This document shows, piece by piece, positions 46,123-55,225 of a stretch of 64,000 nucleotides of DNA. Both the position numbers and the translations under genes were made by a program. The stretch is taken from NCBI GenBank assembly GCA_903907955.1, contig CAIVPZ010000082.1, positions 62,001-126,000 of the forward strand, given 5' to 3'. This DNA comes from an uncultured Acetobacteraceae bacterium. GTDB lineage: Bacteria; Pseudomonadota; Alphaproteobacteria; Acetobacterales; Acetobacteraceae. The notes under the pieces were generated by a model. The model saw only the letters and a program-made list of their open reading frames with translations. It did not search any database and had not been told where the DNA came from. Position 1 is the stretch's first letter. Each line of letters starts with the position of its first letter.

Positions 46123-49100
46123 GTGAGCATCCTTCTGGCGCGTCTGTTGCTGATCGTGTCGGTTGCCCTGGTGCCCGCGCTGGGGTTCCAGGCTTATACC
46201 GAAAGCGAGGCGCGGCGCATCCGCCAGCAACTCGTGCAGGATGAGGCGGTGCGCCTGCTGCGCCTGGTCAGCGCCGAGCAGCAGCGGATCGCCGAGGGGG
46301 CGGAGCAGGTGCTGCACACGATCGGCGGTTCACCTGCCGTGCAGGACAATCAGTCCGGGCCTTGCCAGCGCCTGCTCACCAACGTGGTGCGCCAGTCGCC
46401 GCGCTATAATGCCGCCGCGGTGATCGGACTTGATGGGCATATCCTCTGCGCCTCCGGTCTGGTGGAACACGGCGCCGACCTGTCCGACCGTTCTTACTTC
46501 CGCCGTGCCGTGGCGACCGGTGGCTTCGTCATCGGTGATTATGCCATTGGCCGGTCCTCCGGCAGGCCGAGTATCCACATGGCCGAGCCTTACCGCGACC
46601 ATGAAGGGAAGGTCGCGGGTGTGGTCGAACTGGGGCTTGATGTCGAATGGTTGGGCCAGCAACTCGCGCGCCTGCCGCTGCCGCCGGAAGCCGCCGCGTC
46701 GGTGGCGGACCGTAACGGCACCATTCTGGCCCGCTTTCCCGACGGGGCGCGGTTTGTCGGCCGGCCCATCCCGGCGGCGGACCGCTACAGTCTTGAGGGC
46801 GACGAGGTCCGGGTCGCCCCGATGATGAGCCTGGACGGGCGCCAGCGCGTCGCGGCGTATTCGCCCACCGGCGCCGATCCGAAGGGATTGCGCATCTGGG
46901 TCGGGCTGGACCGGGAGGTCACCTTCGCCGCGGTGACGCAGGCCAACCGCACCGGCCTGTTGCTGATCATCGCCGGCGGCGGGCTGGCTCTGCTGCTGAC
47001 GGTCCTGCTCGGCTCCCGCCTGATCCGCCGCCCCGTCGAGCGGCTGCTGGGCGTCGCCGACCGCTGGCGAACCGGCGATCTTGCCGCCCGCACCGGCATG
47101 CCCGCGGGCGGCAATGAATTCGGCCGCCTGGCCGGTGCCTTCGACAGCATGGCGGCGGCGCTGCAGGCCCGCGAGCAGGCCCTGCGCATGGCGCTTGAGA
47201 GCACGACGGACAGCGTGATGGTGGTGGACCGTGCCTGGCGGTTCACCTACCTCAACGCCCACGCCAAGGCGCATCTGCCAAATGATCGGGATGTGCTGGG
47301 CCAGGTGGCCTGGGAAGCGTTCCCGGCAACCGCCGACAGCCCTTTCACCCGCGCCTTTTTCGAAGCGATGGAGCGTGGCGTGCCGACGCAGGTGTCGGGC
47401 TGGTCGTACATGTTCCAGGGCTATTTCGAGGCCCACGCGTATCCGTCGAGTGACGGCCTGACGCTGTTCTTCCGCGATGTGACCGAGGAGCGCCGCATCG
47501 GCGCCGCGCTGCAGATCAGCGAGCAGTTGTTTCGGGCGACCTTCGAGCAGGCGGCGGTCGGCATGGCGGTGGTCGGCCTCGACGGGAGCTGGCTGCAGGT
47601 CAACGACAAGCTGTGCGCGATCACCGGCTACACGCGCGAGGAGATGCTTGCCGGCAGGTTCCAGGACATCACCCATCCGGATGACCTGGAGGCCGACCTG
47701 CGGCAGATGCAGGCGCTGCTGGCGGGCGAAATTGCGGTTCAGACGACGGAAAAGCGCTACCTGCGCAAGGATGGCGGCGTCGGCTGGGTCACCATCACGG
47801 CCTCGGTGCTGCACGAAACGGAGCACGCGCCGGCGCGGCTCATTGTCGTCATCGAGGACATCACCGCGCGCAAGCGCGTCGAGGCGGCGCTGCAGGAGAG
47901 CGAGCGGCTGTTCCGCGCCATGTTCGAACAGGCGGCGGTTGGCATGGAGATCGCAAGCCTGGAAAACGGCTGGCTGCGGATGAACGACCGGCTGTGCGCG
48001 ATCACCGGCTACACGCGCGAGGAGATGTTCGGGCGCTCGGCGCTGGAGATCACCCACCCGGATGATGTGGAGGCAACCCGCCGGCAGGTTGAGGCGGTGG
48101 CCGCGGGCACCAGCCCCGTCCACAAGCTCGAGAAGCGCTACCTGCGCAAGGACGGCAGCACCGTCTGGGTCAATGTCACGGTGTCCCTGCTGCGCGATGC
48201 CGAGGGCAGGCCGGACCGCCTGATCGGCGTCGTCGAGGACATCAGCGTGCGCAAGCGCGTCGAGACCGCGCTGCACGCCAGTGAAGTCCGCCTGCAACTG
48301 GCGCGCGAGGCGGCCGGATTCGGCGTCTGGGAATGGGATATCGCCACCGGCGCGGTGACGTGGACGGAGGAGCAGTGGCGGCTGCACGGCTATGACGGGC
48401 CGCGGCCTGAGAAGCTCGACGTGGCGACCTGGAGCGACCGGGTCCACCCCGACGATCTTGAACGGGTGTGGGCCGGGCAGCGGGCGATCATCGCCAGCCC
48501 CGGCCTGACCTACGACGCCGAGTATCGCGTGCTCCTGCCGGGGGGCGAGGTCCGCTGGCTGCTCGCCCGGGCCAAGGTGGTGCGTGATGTGGACGGGCGC
48601 CCGCTGCGCATGGTTGGACTGAACATGGATGTGACCGCAAGCCGCGAGACCGAAGCGGCGCTGCGCCGGCTGACCGAGGATCTTGAGGCACGCGTGCGCG
48701 AGGAGGTCGCGGCGCGCGAGGCGGCACAGATGCGCGCCGCGCATGCCGAGCGGCTGCAGGCGCTGGGCCAGCTCGCCGGCGGCATTGCGCATGATTTCAA
48801 CAATGTGCTGCAGGCGGTGGCGGGGGCGGCGGCGCTGATCGAGCGCCGCCCGGCCGACGAGGCCGGCGTTCGCCGCCTCGCACGGCTCGCCATCACGGCG
48901 ACCGAGCGGGGCGCTTCCATCACCGGGCGGCTGCTGGCGTTCGGCCGCCGCGCCGATCTGCGCGCCGAAAGGCTGGATGCGGCGTCCCTGCTGGCCGACC
49001 TCCACGACCTGCTTGCCCGCACCCTGGGGGCGCGCATCGAGGTGCATGTCAAAGCGGCAGCCGATCTTCCGCCGGTGCTGGCCGACAAGGGGCAGCTTGA

Positions 49101-49911
49101 GACGGTGCTGGTCAATCTGGCCACCAACGCGCGCGATGCGATGCCCGAGGGCGGCCAGCTGACGCTCTCCGCCGCGGCCGAGACGGTGCCCGCGGACGGC
49201 TCGCGCCACCCGGCCGGGCTTGCCCCCGGGCGCTACGTGCGGTTCTGCGTCGCCGACGCCGGCGTGGGGATGGATGCGGCCATGCTCGCCCGGGCGACCG
49301 AGCCGTTCTTCACCACCAAGCAGGCCGGCTCCGGAACCGGGCTTGGCCTGTCGATGGCCAAGGGGTTCGCCGAGCAATCCGGCGGGGCATTGCGCATCGA
49401 CAGCGCACCCGGTGAGGGCACCAGGGTGACGATGTGGCTGCCCGCTTCGGCGTCCGGCAGCCAGGCTGATGTGGTGGCGGAACAAACAGCGATCACCCGC
49501 AAGCCGGCGAAGCCGGTCAGGGTGCTGGTGGTGGACGACGAGGACCTGGTTCGGGAGATTCTCGCGGAGTGCCTGGAACAGGCGGGATTCGATGTGCTGG
49601 TGGCCGCGACCGGCGCCGCGGCGCTCGACCTGCTGGCGGCGGGGGAGGCGGTGGATATTCTTGTCACCGATCTGTCCATGCCGAACATGGACGGACTTGC
49701 GGTCATCCGCGCCGCCCAGGAACTGCGCCGCGGGCTGCCCGCGGTGCTGATGACCGGCTATGCCAGGGATGAATGCGTCCTGCCGGGGGGCGATGCCGCC
49801 AGCGGCGCGTTCTCGCTGCTGCGCAAGCCGGTCACCAGTGCGCAACTCATCGACCTGCTGAACGCGCTGTTGGCGGGGCGGACGGTGGCGGCCAGGAGTG
49901 CTGCCGACTGA
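46123..49911 (+). CDS. Hybrid sensor histidine kinase with dCACHE-like, HAMP and four PAS domains
   Basis: 1262 residues from GTG at 46123. Membrane helix ~4-22, periplasmic dCACHE-like sensor (~25-275, with VIGLDGHILCASG and SYFRRAV), second helix (~285-305), HAMP (~305-350), four PAS domains (~350-460, 470-595, 600-725, 730-850). PAS 2 and 3 share FEQAAVGM and CAITGYTREEM, an internal duplication. HisKA has AGGIAHDFNNVLQAV (His ~889), then NLATNARDAMPEGG and GTGLGLSMAKGFAEQ. A receiver ends the protein (VLVVDDEDLVRE, phospho-Asp ~1181 in LVTDLSMPNMDG). No response regulator is adjacent. The ligand is unknown. Stop TGA is the end of the repeat that follows. Confidence 0.93.
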   Translation: MSILLARLLLIVSVALVPALGFQAYTESEARRIRQQLVQDEAVRLLRLVSAEQQRIAEGAEQVLHTIGGSPAVQDNQSGPCQRLLTNVVRQSPRYNAAAVIGLDGHILCASGLVEHGADLSDRSYFRRAVATGGFVIGDYAIGRSSGRPSIHMAEPYRDHEGKVAGVVELGLDVEWLGQQLARLPLPPEAAASVADRNGTILARFPDGARFVGRPIPAADRYSLEGDEVRVAPMMSLDGRQRVAAYSPTGADPKGLRIWVGLDREVTFAAVTQANRTGLLLIIAGGGLALLLTVLLGSRLIRRPVERLLGVADRWRTGDLAARTGMPAGGNEFGRLAGAFDSMAAALQAREQALRMALESTTDSVMVVDRAWRFTYLNAHAKAHLPNDRDVLGQVAWEAFPATADSPFTRAFFEAMERGVPTQVSGWSYMFQGYFEAHAYPSSDGLTLFFRDVTEERRIGAALQISEQLFRATFEQAAVGMAVVGLDGSWLQVNDKLCAITGYTREEMLAGRFQDITHPDDLEADLRQMQALLAGEIAVQTTEKRYLRKDGGVGWVTITASVLHETEHAPARLIVVIEDITARKRVEAALQESERLFRAMFEQAAVGMEIASLENGWLRMNDRLCAITGYTREEMFGRSALEITHPDDVEATRRQVEAVAAGTSPVHKLEKRYLRKDGSTVWVNVTVSLLRDAEGRPDRLIGVVEDISVRKRVETALHASEVRLQLAREAAGFGVWEWDIATGAVTWTEEQWRLHGYDGPRPEKLDVATWSDRVHPDDLERVWAGQRAIIASPGLTYDAEYRVLLPGGEVRWLLARAKVVRDVDGRPLRMVGLNMDVTASRETEAALRRLTEDLEARVREEVAAREAAQMRAAHAERLQALGQLAGGIAHDFNNVLQAVAGAAALIERRPADEAGVRRLARLAITATERGASITGRLLAFGRRADLRAERLDAASLLADLHDLLARTLGARIEVHVKAAADLPPVLADKGQLETVLVNLATNARDAMPEGGQLTLSAAAETVPADGSRHPAGLAPGRYVRFCVADAGVGMDAAMLARATEPFFTTKQAGSGTGLGLSMAKGFAEQSGGALRIDSAPGEGTRVTMWLPASASGSQADVVAEQTAITRKPAKPVRVLVVDDEDLVREILAECLEQAGFDVLVAATGAAALDLLAAGEAVDILVTDLSMPNMDGLAVIRAAQELRRGLPAVLMTGYARDECVLPGGDAASGAFSLLRKPVTSAQLIDLLNALLAGRTVAARSAAD

Positions 49912-49996
49912 GAGTTTGTGAATGAACGCCCGCTGACATCATTGAGTTTTCCGTAATCGTTCGGCGGCTTGCGGGCATTCTTTTTCAAACTCTCAG
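49908..49996. repeat. Inverted-repeat element, family 2, complete copy
   Basis: 26-bp arms (49908-49933 and 49971-49996) match at 22 positions; the outer 11 bp, ctgagagtttg, are identical. The centre is the conserved block tgacatcattgagttttccg. Both outer CTGA ends serve as stop codons of the convergent genes on either side. Confidence 0.9.
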
Positions 49997-51636
49997 CCCC
50001 TCGGCGCCAGGTTGGTCATGGCGGCGAGCAGCACAAACCCCAGCACCCAGCCGGTCAGCGCAAGAACGGAGAAGAAAAAAACCTGAAAACCGTTCAGATT
50101 GCGTTTTTCCCCGTTGGTGGCCGGCGGCGGGTTGTCGAAGAAATCCTTGAAGCCTTTGTTGAACTCGATGATGGGCAGCAGCCGTTGCAGGCTGGCGCCG
50201 AAACACCATAACAGGCCGTGCCGGCGGGCCTTGGGGGCGGTCAGCAACATCAACGTGCCCAGGACCGTCAGCCCGCCAACCCAATACAGCACACGGAAAG
50301 TATAAGTGCCGATGCCGTAGCCGGCCACGGCCCACAGGAGCGTCAGCCACGCCCCCCCGCGCCAGTCGCCACGCGCAAGCGCTGCCCGGCGTTCGCGTTC
50401 CTGCTCGTAGTACAGAACACTCTCGGCGGTGTCCCGATAGCCGGCTGCCAACAGCACGCCTGCCAACTGGGTGTAGGGCTGGCTGCTGAAGGTGGGGTCC
50501 CGGTCGAGCCAGTCCCGCCACTGTTCCGGCGAGCGCCGGCGCATATCGGCGGCCCCGGTGCCGCCAATGCCGCCGATACGGTCGTACTTGAATCCTTCCA
50601 GATCGAGTTCCGGCGGCCACGCCTCCGCGTTGTCCTGCAGGGCGCCAATGTGGGCGTTGCGCAGGATCATGGCAGGGATCGGCTTATCGCTGTCCCGGGC
50701 ACAGTTCGTGGAGCGGCCGTCCTGATCGCCAAGCGGCCAGTTGGTGTCGGCATGCGCCAGCCCGGCGCATTGCCATTGCAGTTGCGCGCCGCTGTCGCCA
50801 AGCGTCAGGACTTCACCGATGACGGCGTTCGTGAGATCGATGCGGGTTGCGACGGCGCCGGTCAGTTTGAGGCTGCCGACGATGTGGGTGAACGTCAGGT
50901 CGACCGGTTGCGCGAAGCGTGCATCGGTCGCCAACACGGATTTTTCAATGGTGGCGCCTTGTGCATCGACGGTCTGCTCAAACCTTGAGCCGCTCATCGT
51001 CAACTGCCCGCCGACCCTGGCGCCGGCGAGAAACACGTTCCCCTTGAAGCCGGCGCGGTCGCCCAGATGCAGGCCGCCATCGGTGCGCAACCGCTCTGCG
51101 GCAAGATCACCACGCACCCGCGTGCCCCGAAGCGACAGCGAACCCGCGAGGTGCCCGCCGGTCAGGTCCAGATTTCCCTCGATCCGGCTCGCCTCAATCC
51201 ATACCTCAGGCCGGATGTCCGCGTTGGCGAGGTCGATATCGCCTTCGATCCGCGCGCCCTGAAGGCGAAAACCGTGGCGGCCGATGCGGTCCCGCCAGCG
51301 CGGGGCGGTCAGCACGTCGGTGATGAAACCCGCCGGGATTTTCCGGCAAGGGTCATCCCAGCCGGGATCGTCACGCGGGTCGGGACGGGTCTTCCCGCTG
51401 GCATCGCAGCGCAGGTTCAGATCGGCGATCCGGTCCTGTTTGACGCGCGCCCAGACCCATCCCTCGGCGGTCCGCTCGTCGTCGTAGCGTGCCTGCGCGG
51501 CCGGGCGATCGAAGCCGAGCAGCGAGGCCCAGTCCGGCTTATCGGCGGTCTTGTCGTCGGCACCGGGCCCCTGGGCGACAGCCGGCCGGCCCAAGCCAAG
51601 CAACACCGCAACGAACAGAACGAGCAGCCACCGCAT
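49993..51636 (-). CDS. Exported beta-helix-like membrane protein
   Basis: 547 residues from ATG at 51636; ATG at 51669/51666 would add 10-11 residues. Signal peptide 1-21 (VLFVAVLLGLGRPAVAQ). A long right-handed beta-helix-like repeat (~130-300) shows short rungs such as ARIEGDIDLANADI, SRIEGNLDLTGGHL, LRGTRVRGDL, FKGNVFLAGARVGG. Three membrane helices (~440-540) and FNKGFKDFF end the protein. The stop TGA is in the repeat arm. A periplasmic beta-helix tethered at the C-terminus is seen; function unknown. Confidence 0.78.
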   Translation of the reverse strand: MRWLLVLFVAVLLGLGRPAVAQGPGADDKTADKPDWASLLGFDRPAAQARYDDERTAEGWVWARVKQDRIADLNLRCDASGKTRPDPRDDPGWDDPCRKIPAGFITDVLTAPRWRDRIGRHGFRLQGARIEGDIDLANADIRPEVWIEASRIEGNLDLTGGHLAGSLSLRGTRVRGDLAAERLRTDGGLHLGDRAGFKGNVFLAGARVGGQLTMSGSRFEQTVDAQGATIEKSVLATDARFAQPVDLTFTHIVGSLKLTGAVATRIDLTNAVIGEVLTLGDSGAQLQWQCAGLAHADTNWPLGDQDGRSTNCARDSDKPIPAMILRNAHIGALQDNAEAWPPELDLEGFKYDRIGGIGGTGAADMRRRSPEQWRDWLDRDPTFSSQPYTQLAGVLLAAGYRDTAESVLYYEQERERRAALARGDWRGGAWLTLLWAVAGYGIGTYTFRVLYWVGGLTVLGTLMLLTAPKARRHGLLWCFGASLQRLLPIIEFNKGFKDFFDNPPPATNGEKRNLNGFQVFFFSVLALTGWVLGFVLLAAMTNLAPRG

Positions 51637-51787
51637 CGAAAGCCCCGCAATCCGGTTCCGCGCCATCATGACCGGGAATGCGACACCGCGGCAACCGGCG
51701 GCATGCGGTTGGGCGTCGATGCCGGCGACGGCAGTAAGCCCTGGTTTCTCCGCGCGCTGCCTGGCCGGTGCGGGTGACTCCGTCAAA

Positions 51788-52237
51788 TCAGCGGCCGTCC
51801 AGGAACGCTGCCACCTCCGGCACACGGCGCAGCTCGGCCTGCTCCGCCGCGGTCGGCAATTGCGGCCGGTCGCGTTGATGGTTGACCATGCACAGGAAGC
51901 CGAACGGCTCGCCCGCCGTGGCGCGGAACTGGTGCCAGGTCCAGGCCGGGATGGTGACCAGGTCGCCCGGCTGCACCGCCCGCACCGTGGTGCCGAGCAG
52001 GCAGTGGCCGTGGCCGCGGAAGATCATCACGCCGTGCATGTGCTCATGGCGCTCCAGCGTGGAATACCCGCCGGAATCCATTTCGAAATAGCGCAGTTCG
52101 CAGCCGAGCGCCGGTTCCTCGAACAGCACCTGCCGGGAAATGGCGTGGAACGGCGCGCTGCCTTCCTCCTTGTAGGGGCGGTGCTCCACCCCCTGCCAGC
52201 GAAACCCGGAACAGGCGCGGATGGCGGGTTCGGTCAT
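51788..52237 (-). CDS. Cupin, probable methylthioxylulose 5-phosphate sulfurylase
   Basis: 149 residues from ATG at 52237, overlapping the RuBisCO-like gene stop. Cupin motif 1 GYSTLERHEHMHGVMIFRGH (metal-binding His and Glu) and motif 2 GDLVTIPAWTWHQFRA are intact. In Rhodospirillum rubrum a cupin beside the RuBisCO-like protein splits 1-methylthioxylulose 5-phosphate into methanethiol and 1-deoxyxylulose 5-phosphate. Assignment here rests on that gene order plus the motifs; the activity is inferred. Confidence 0.8.
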   Translation of the reverse strand: MTEPAIRACSGFRWQGVEHRPYKEEGSAPFHAISRQVLFEEPALGCELRYFEMDSGGYSTLERHEHMHGVMIFRGHGHCLLGTTVRAVQPGDLVTIPAWTWHQFRATAGEPFGFLCMVNHQRDRPQLPTAAEQAELRRVPEVAAFLDGR

Positions 52238-53334
52238 GCGAAATAGGTCGCCACCGCGCGATGGAAGGCGGCACCTTCCTGCGGAATGCGCTCCTTTGCC
52301 AGCAACAGGCTGCCGCCGATCAGCAGCATGACGTCGCGGCCGAAGAAATCGAGCAACGCCGGCACGCGCGCCAGTTCCATGCCGCCGGCGGGGGTGGGGG
52401 TGCTGGTGCGCAGCCCGTGCAGCGGCGCCAGCGCGTGGTCGGACAGGCTGCGGCACATCGCCCCGCTGAATCCGAATCGCCCGCCGAAATTGGCGAAGAT
52501 CAGCGCATCCGCGCCCCACAGCCGGAACAGCTTGCCGAACAGCAGGTCCGGCGCGATCTGTCCGCCGCCGGTCATCGAGGGATGCGCCAGGATCGCCATT
52601 TCCGGCCAGTCGCGCGCAATCGCCTGCAGGGTGGCCACGCCGGAGAGCATCGGCGCCATCATCACCGTGTCGATGCCGCACTCCCGGCACAGCCGCAACT
52701 GCGCCTGCATGCGCCCCCAGTCGCCGCACAGCATCGGCACGTAGCGGGTCGGATGCCCGGTGAGGGCAACGGCGCGCCGCACCGCCGCGGCGATCGCCGG
52801 CACCCGCGCGACGAACGGCGAAAACGCCTGGTCGGCGTGGCTGTGGTCGTCCTTGATGAAGTCCAGCCCGCCGAGCGCCAGCCGGTGGCCGAGATCGGCC
52901 AGCGCCGGCACCGGCAGCCCCTGCGGCTTGATGGCGGTCGCGGTCAGCGGCCGCCGCCCGGCGCCGAGGCGGGCGCGCAACCCGTCCAGCCCGTGCCGCG
53001 GTCCGCCGAATATCGCCGCGAACACCGGCGGGATCTCGACGTCCACCAGGCTGACGCAGGCATGCATCGAGGTATTGCCGAGGATCATGTTCAGCATCTG
53101 GCCGGCATCCTCGCCGACCGTCGCGATCGCCAGCGCGATCCGCACCTCGAACACGCCGTTGCCCAGATCGGTGATCCCGGCGACCTGGCCGACGATGTCC
53201 TCCAGGATGCGGGCATCCTCGATGGCGGCCAGCGGCATCTCGACGCTCTGCTCGACGGCGATGCCGCGGGCGCGGGCTTCGATCTCCTCCGCCGGACAGC
53301 GAATATGGTAGGTGGTGTGGAAACGAGCGGACAT
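52234..53334 (-). CDS. RuBisCO-like protein (form IV), probable methylthioribulose 1-phosphate isomerase
   Basis: 366 residues from ATG at 53334 with GAGGAGG eight bases upstream. RuBisCO large-subunit fold: TATAIKPQGLPV (Lys of the first active-site strand, ~136; the usual second Lys is Gln), LDFIKDDHSHADQAFSP (~158-174, Lys for carbamylation and Asp-Asp), AHPSMTGGGQI, FANFGGRFGFS and LIGGSLLL for phosphate. Lacking full carboxylase residues, it is form IV. In R. rubrum such a protein isomerises 5-methylthioribulose 1-phosphate to 1-methylthioxylulose 5-phosphate. Neighbours on both sides support this step. Confidence 0.88.
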   Translation of the reverse strand: MSARFHTTYHIRCPAEEIEARARGIAVEQSVEMPLAAIEDARILEDIVGQVAGITDLGNGVFEVRIALAIATVGEDAGQMLNMILGNTSMHACVSLVDVEIPPVFAAIFGGPRHGLDGLRARLGAGRRPLTATAIKPQGLPVPALADLGHRLALGGLDFIKDDHSHADQAFSPFVARVPAIAAAVRRAVALTGHPTRYVPMLCGDWGRMQAQLRLCRECGIDTVMMAPMLSGVATLQAIARDWPEMAILAHPSMTGGGQIAPDLLFGKLFRLWGADALIFANFGGRFGFSGAMCRSLSDHALAPLHGLRTSTPTPAGGMELARVPALLDFFGRDVMLLIGGSLLLAKERIPQEGAAFHRAVATYFA

Positions 53335-53362
53335 TCGGCGGGCCTCCTCGCCCGGTCGTGCT

Positions 53363-55174
53363 TCAGGCGACGATTGCGGCCAGCGCCATGTCGAGATCGC
53401 GGATCAGGTCCTCGGCGGTTTCCAGCCCCACCGACAGGCGGATCACATCCGGCCCGGCGCCGGCGGCCAGCCGCTGTTCGTCGCTGAGCTGGCGGTGGGT
53501 GGTGGAGGCCGGATGGAGAATCAGGCTGCGGGTGTCGCCCACATTCGCCAGATGGGAAAACAGCCGCACATTTTCCACCACTTTGATGCCGGCCTCGAAA
53601 CCGCCCTTGACCCCGAAGGTGAACACCGAGCCGGCGCCGCGCGGCAGGTATTTCCGGGCGAGCGCGTGGAACGGACTGTCCGCCAGCCCGGCATAGGACA
53701 CCCAGGCCACCTGGGCGTGGCCGTGCAGGAATTCGGCGACGCGCTGCGCATTGGCGACATGGCGTTCCATGCGCAGCGGCAGCGTCTCGATGCCGGTGAT
53801 GGTCAGGAAGGCGTTCATCGGCGCCATGGTCGGCCCGAAATCGCGCAGGGCGACCGCGCGCGCCTTGGTGGTGAAGGCGAAGTCGCCGAAATTCTCGAAG
53901 AAGTTCAGCCCGTGATAGGCCGGCTCGGGCGAGGCGAGGCCCGGGAAGTTGCCGTTGCCCCAGTTGAACCGGCCCGATTCCACCACCACGCCGCCGAGCG
54001 CGTTGCCATGTCCGCCGAGGAATTTCGTCGAGGAGTGGCAGACGATGTCGGCCCCCCATTCGATCGGCCGGCACAGATACGGCGATGCGAGGGTGTTATC
54101 GACGATCAGCGGAATGCCGGCCGCGTGCGCCACCGCGGCGATGGCTTCGATATCCACCACCACGCCGCCCGGATTGGCCAGGCTTTCGACGAAGATCGCC
54201 TTGCAGCGCGGGGTCAGCGCGCGGCGGAAATTCTCCGGGTCGGTCGGGTCGACGAAATGGCAGGTCCAGCCGAGCCGCGGAAACGACAGGCCGAACTGGG
54301 TCAGCGACCCGCCATACAGGTTGCGCGAGGCCAGGAATTCGTCGCCGGGTTCAAGGAGCGTGAAAAACGCCAGGAACTGGCCGGCATGGCCCGACGCCGC
54401 CGCCACCGCCGCGCGCCCGCCTTCGAGCGCCGCCACCCGCTCCTCCAGCACCGAGACGGTCGGGTTGGAGACTCGCGAGTACAGATGGCCGAAGCTGTGC
54501 AGGTTGAACAGCGAGGCGGCGTGATCGACATCCTCGAACACGTAGGCGGTGGTCTGGTAGATCGGCGTGATGCGCGCGCCGGTGGCCGGGTCCGGCGCGG
54601 CGCCGGCATGGATGGCGCGGGTTTCGAACCCGTAATCCAGGTTGCGCGGCGGCGCCGGGCGCTCGCGGCGCGGCCGGGTGGTGGGGGCCTGCGGCGGGCG
54701 GTTCTGGATCAGGCCGGTATTCACGCCGGACCAGGAGAGTTCGCCGCCCAGCCGCCCGAACTCCATCTTCGGGCAGCGGTTCATGATCACCTCGATCCCC
54801 GCCGCCTCGGCGCGCACCGCCGCTTCGTCGTGGCGGACGCCGAGCTGCATCCACACCACCCTGGCACCGATGGCGATGGCGTCCTCGACGATGCCGGGGG
54901 CGGCGTCAGCGGTGCGGAACACGTCCACCATGTCGATCTTGTCGGGGATGTCGCGCAGCGAGGCATAGACAAGCTCGCCCTGCAGCTGCTTGCCGGCCAG
55001 GCCGGGGTTGACCGGGATCACCCGGTAACCCTTCTCCCGCAGGTATTTCATGACGAAGTAGCTGGGCCGGTTCCAGTTGCCGGAGGCGCCGACCATGGCG
55101 ATGGTGCGCACCCGCTGCAGGATGCCGCGGAGTTTGGCGTCGGGATAAGGGATCGGTTCGAGGCTGCTGCTCAT
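53363..55174 (-). CDS. CoA-binding domain-O-acetylhomoserine sulfhydrylase fusion
   Basis: 603 residues. Residues ~15-135 form a YccU-like CoA-binding domain (TIAMVGASGNWNRPSYFVMK, VIPVNPGL, VVWMQLGVRH). After a Pro/Arg linker (~145-165), residues ~170-603 form a Cys/Met-metabolism PLP enzyme: GFETRAIHAGAAPDP, TPIYQTTAYVFED, YSRVSNPT, IVDNTLASPYLCRPIEWGAD, PLP-Lys in HSSTKFLGGHGN (~384), RLSVGLETAEDLI. The closest type is O-acetylhomoserine sulfhydrylase, which takes sulfide or methanethiol to form homocysteine or methionine. It is first in the operon with the RuBisCO-like and cupin genes, so methanethiol capture is inferred. The two domains are normally separate genes. Confidence 0.85.
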   Translation of the reverse strand: MSSSLEPIPYPDAKLRGILQRVRTIAMVGASGNWNRPSYFVMKYLREKGYRVIPVNPGLAGKQLQGELVYASLRDIPDKIDMVDVFRTADAAPGIVEDAIAIGARVVWMQLGVRHDEAAVRAEAAGIEVIMNRCPKMEFGRLGGELSWSGVNTGLIQNRPPQAPTTRPRRERPAPPRNLDYGFETRAIHAGAAPDPATGARITPIYQTTAYVFEDVDHAASLFNLHSFGHLYSRVSNPTVSVLEERVAALEGGRAAVAAASGHAGQFLAFFTLLEPGDEFLASRNLYGGSLTQFGLSFPRLGWTCHFVDPTDPENFRRALTPRCKAIFVESLANPGGVVVDIEAIAAVAHAAGIPLIVDNTLASPYLCRPIEWGADIVCHSSTKFLGGHGNALGGVVVESGRFNWGNGNFPGLASPEPAYHGLNFFENFGDFAFTTKARAVALRDFGPTMAPMNAFLTITGIETLPLRMERHVANAQRVAEFLHGHAQVAWVSYAGLADSPFHALARKYLPRGAGSVFTFGVKGGFEAGIKVVENVRLFSHLANVGDTRSLILHPASTTHRQLSDEQRLAAGAGPDVIRLSVGLETAEDLIRDLDMALAAIVA

Positions 55175-55225
55175 GCCGACTGGGTTAGCCCAGTGCTTTC
55201 CCAACGGCAAGGAAGCCCAGGGATC

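Noticed and set aside
42773-49845. Long minus-strand ORFs (943 and 1171 residues) opposite glnD and the histidine kinase
   Set aside because: They are shadow frames of strongly conserved plus-strand genes.
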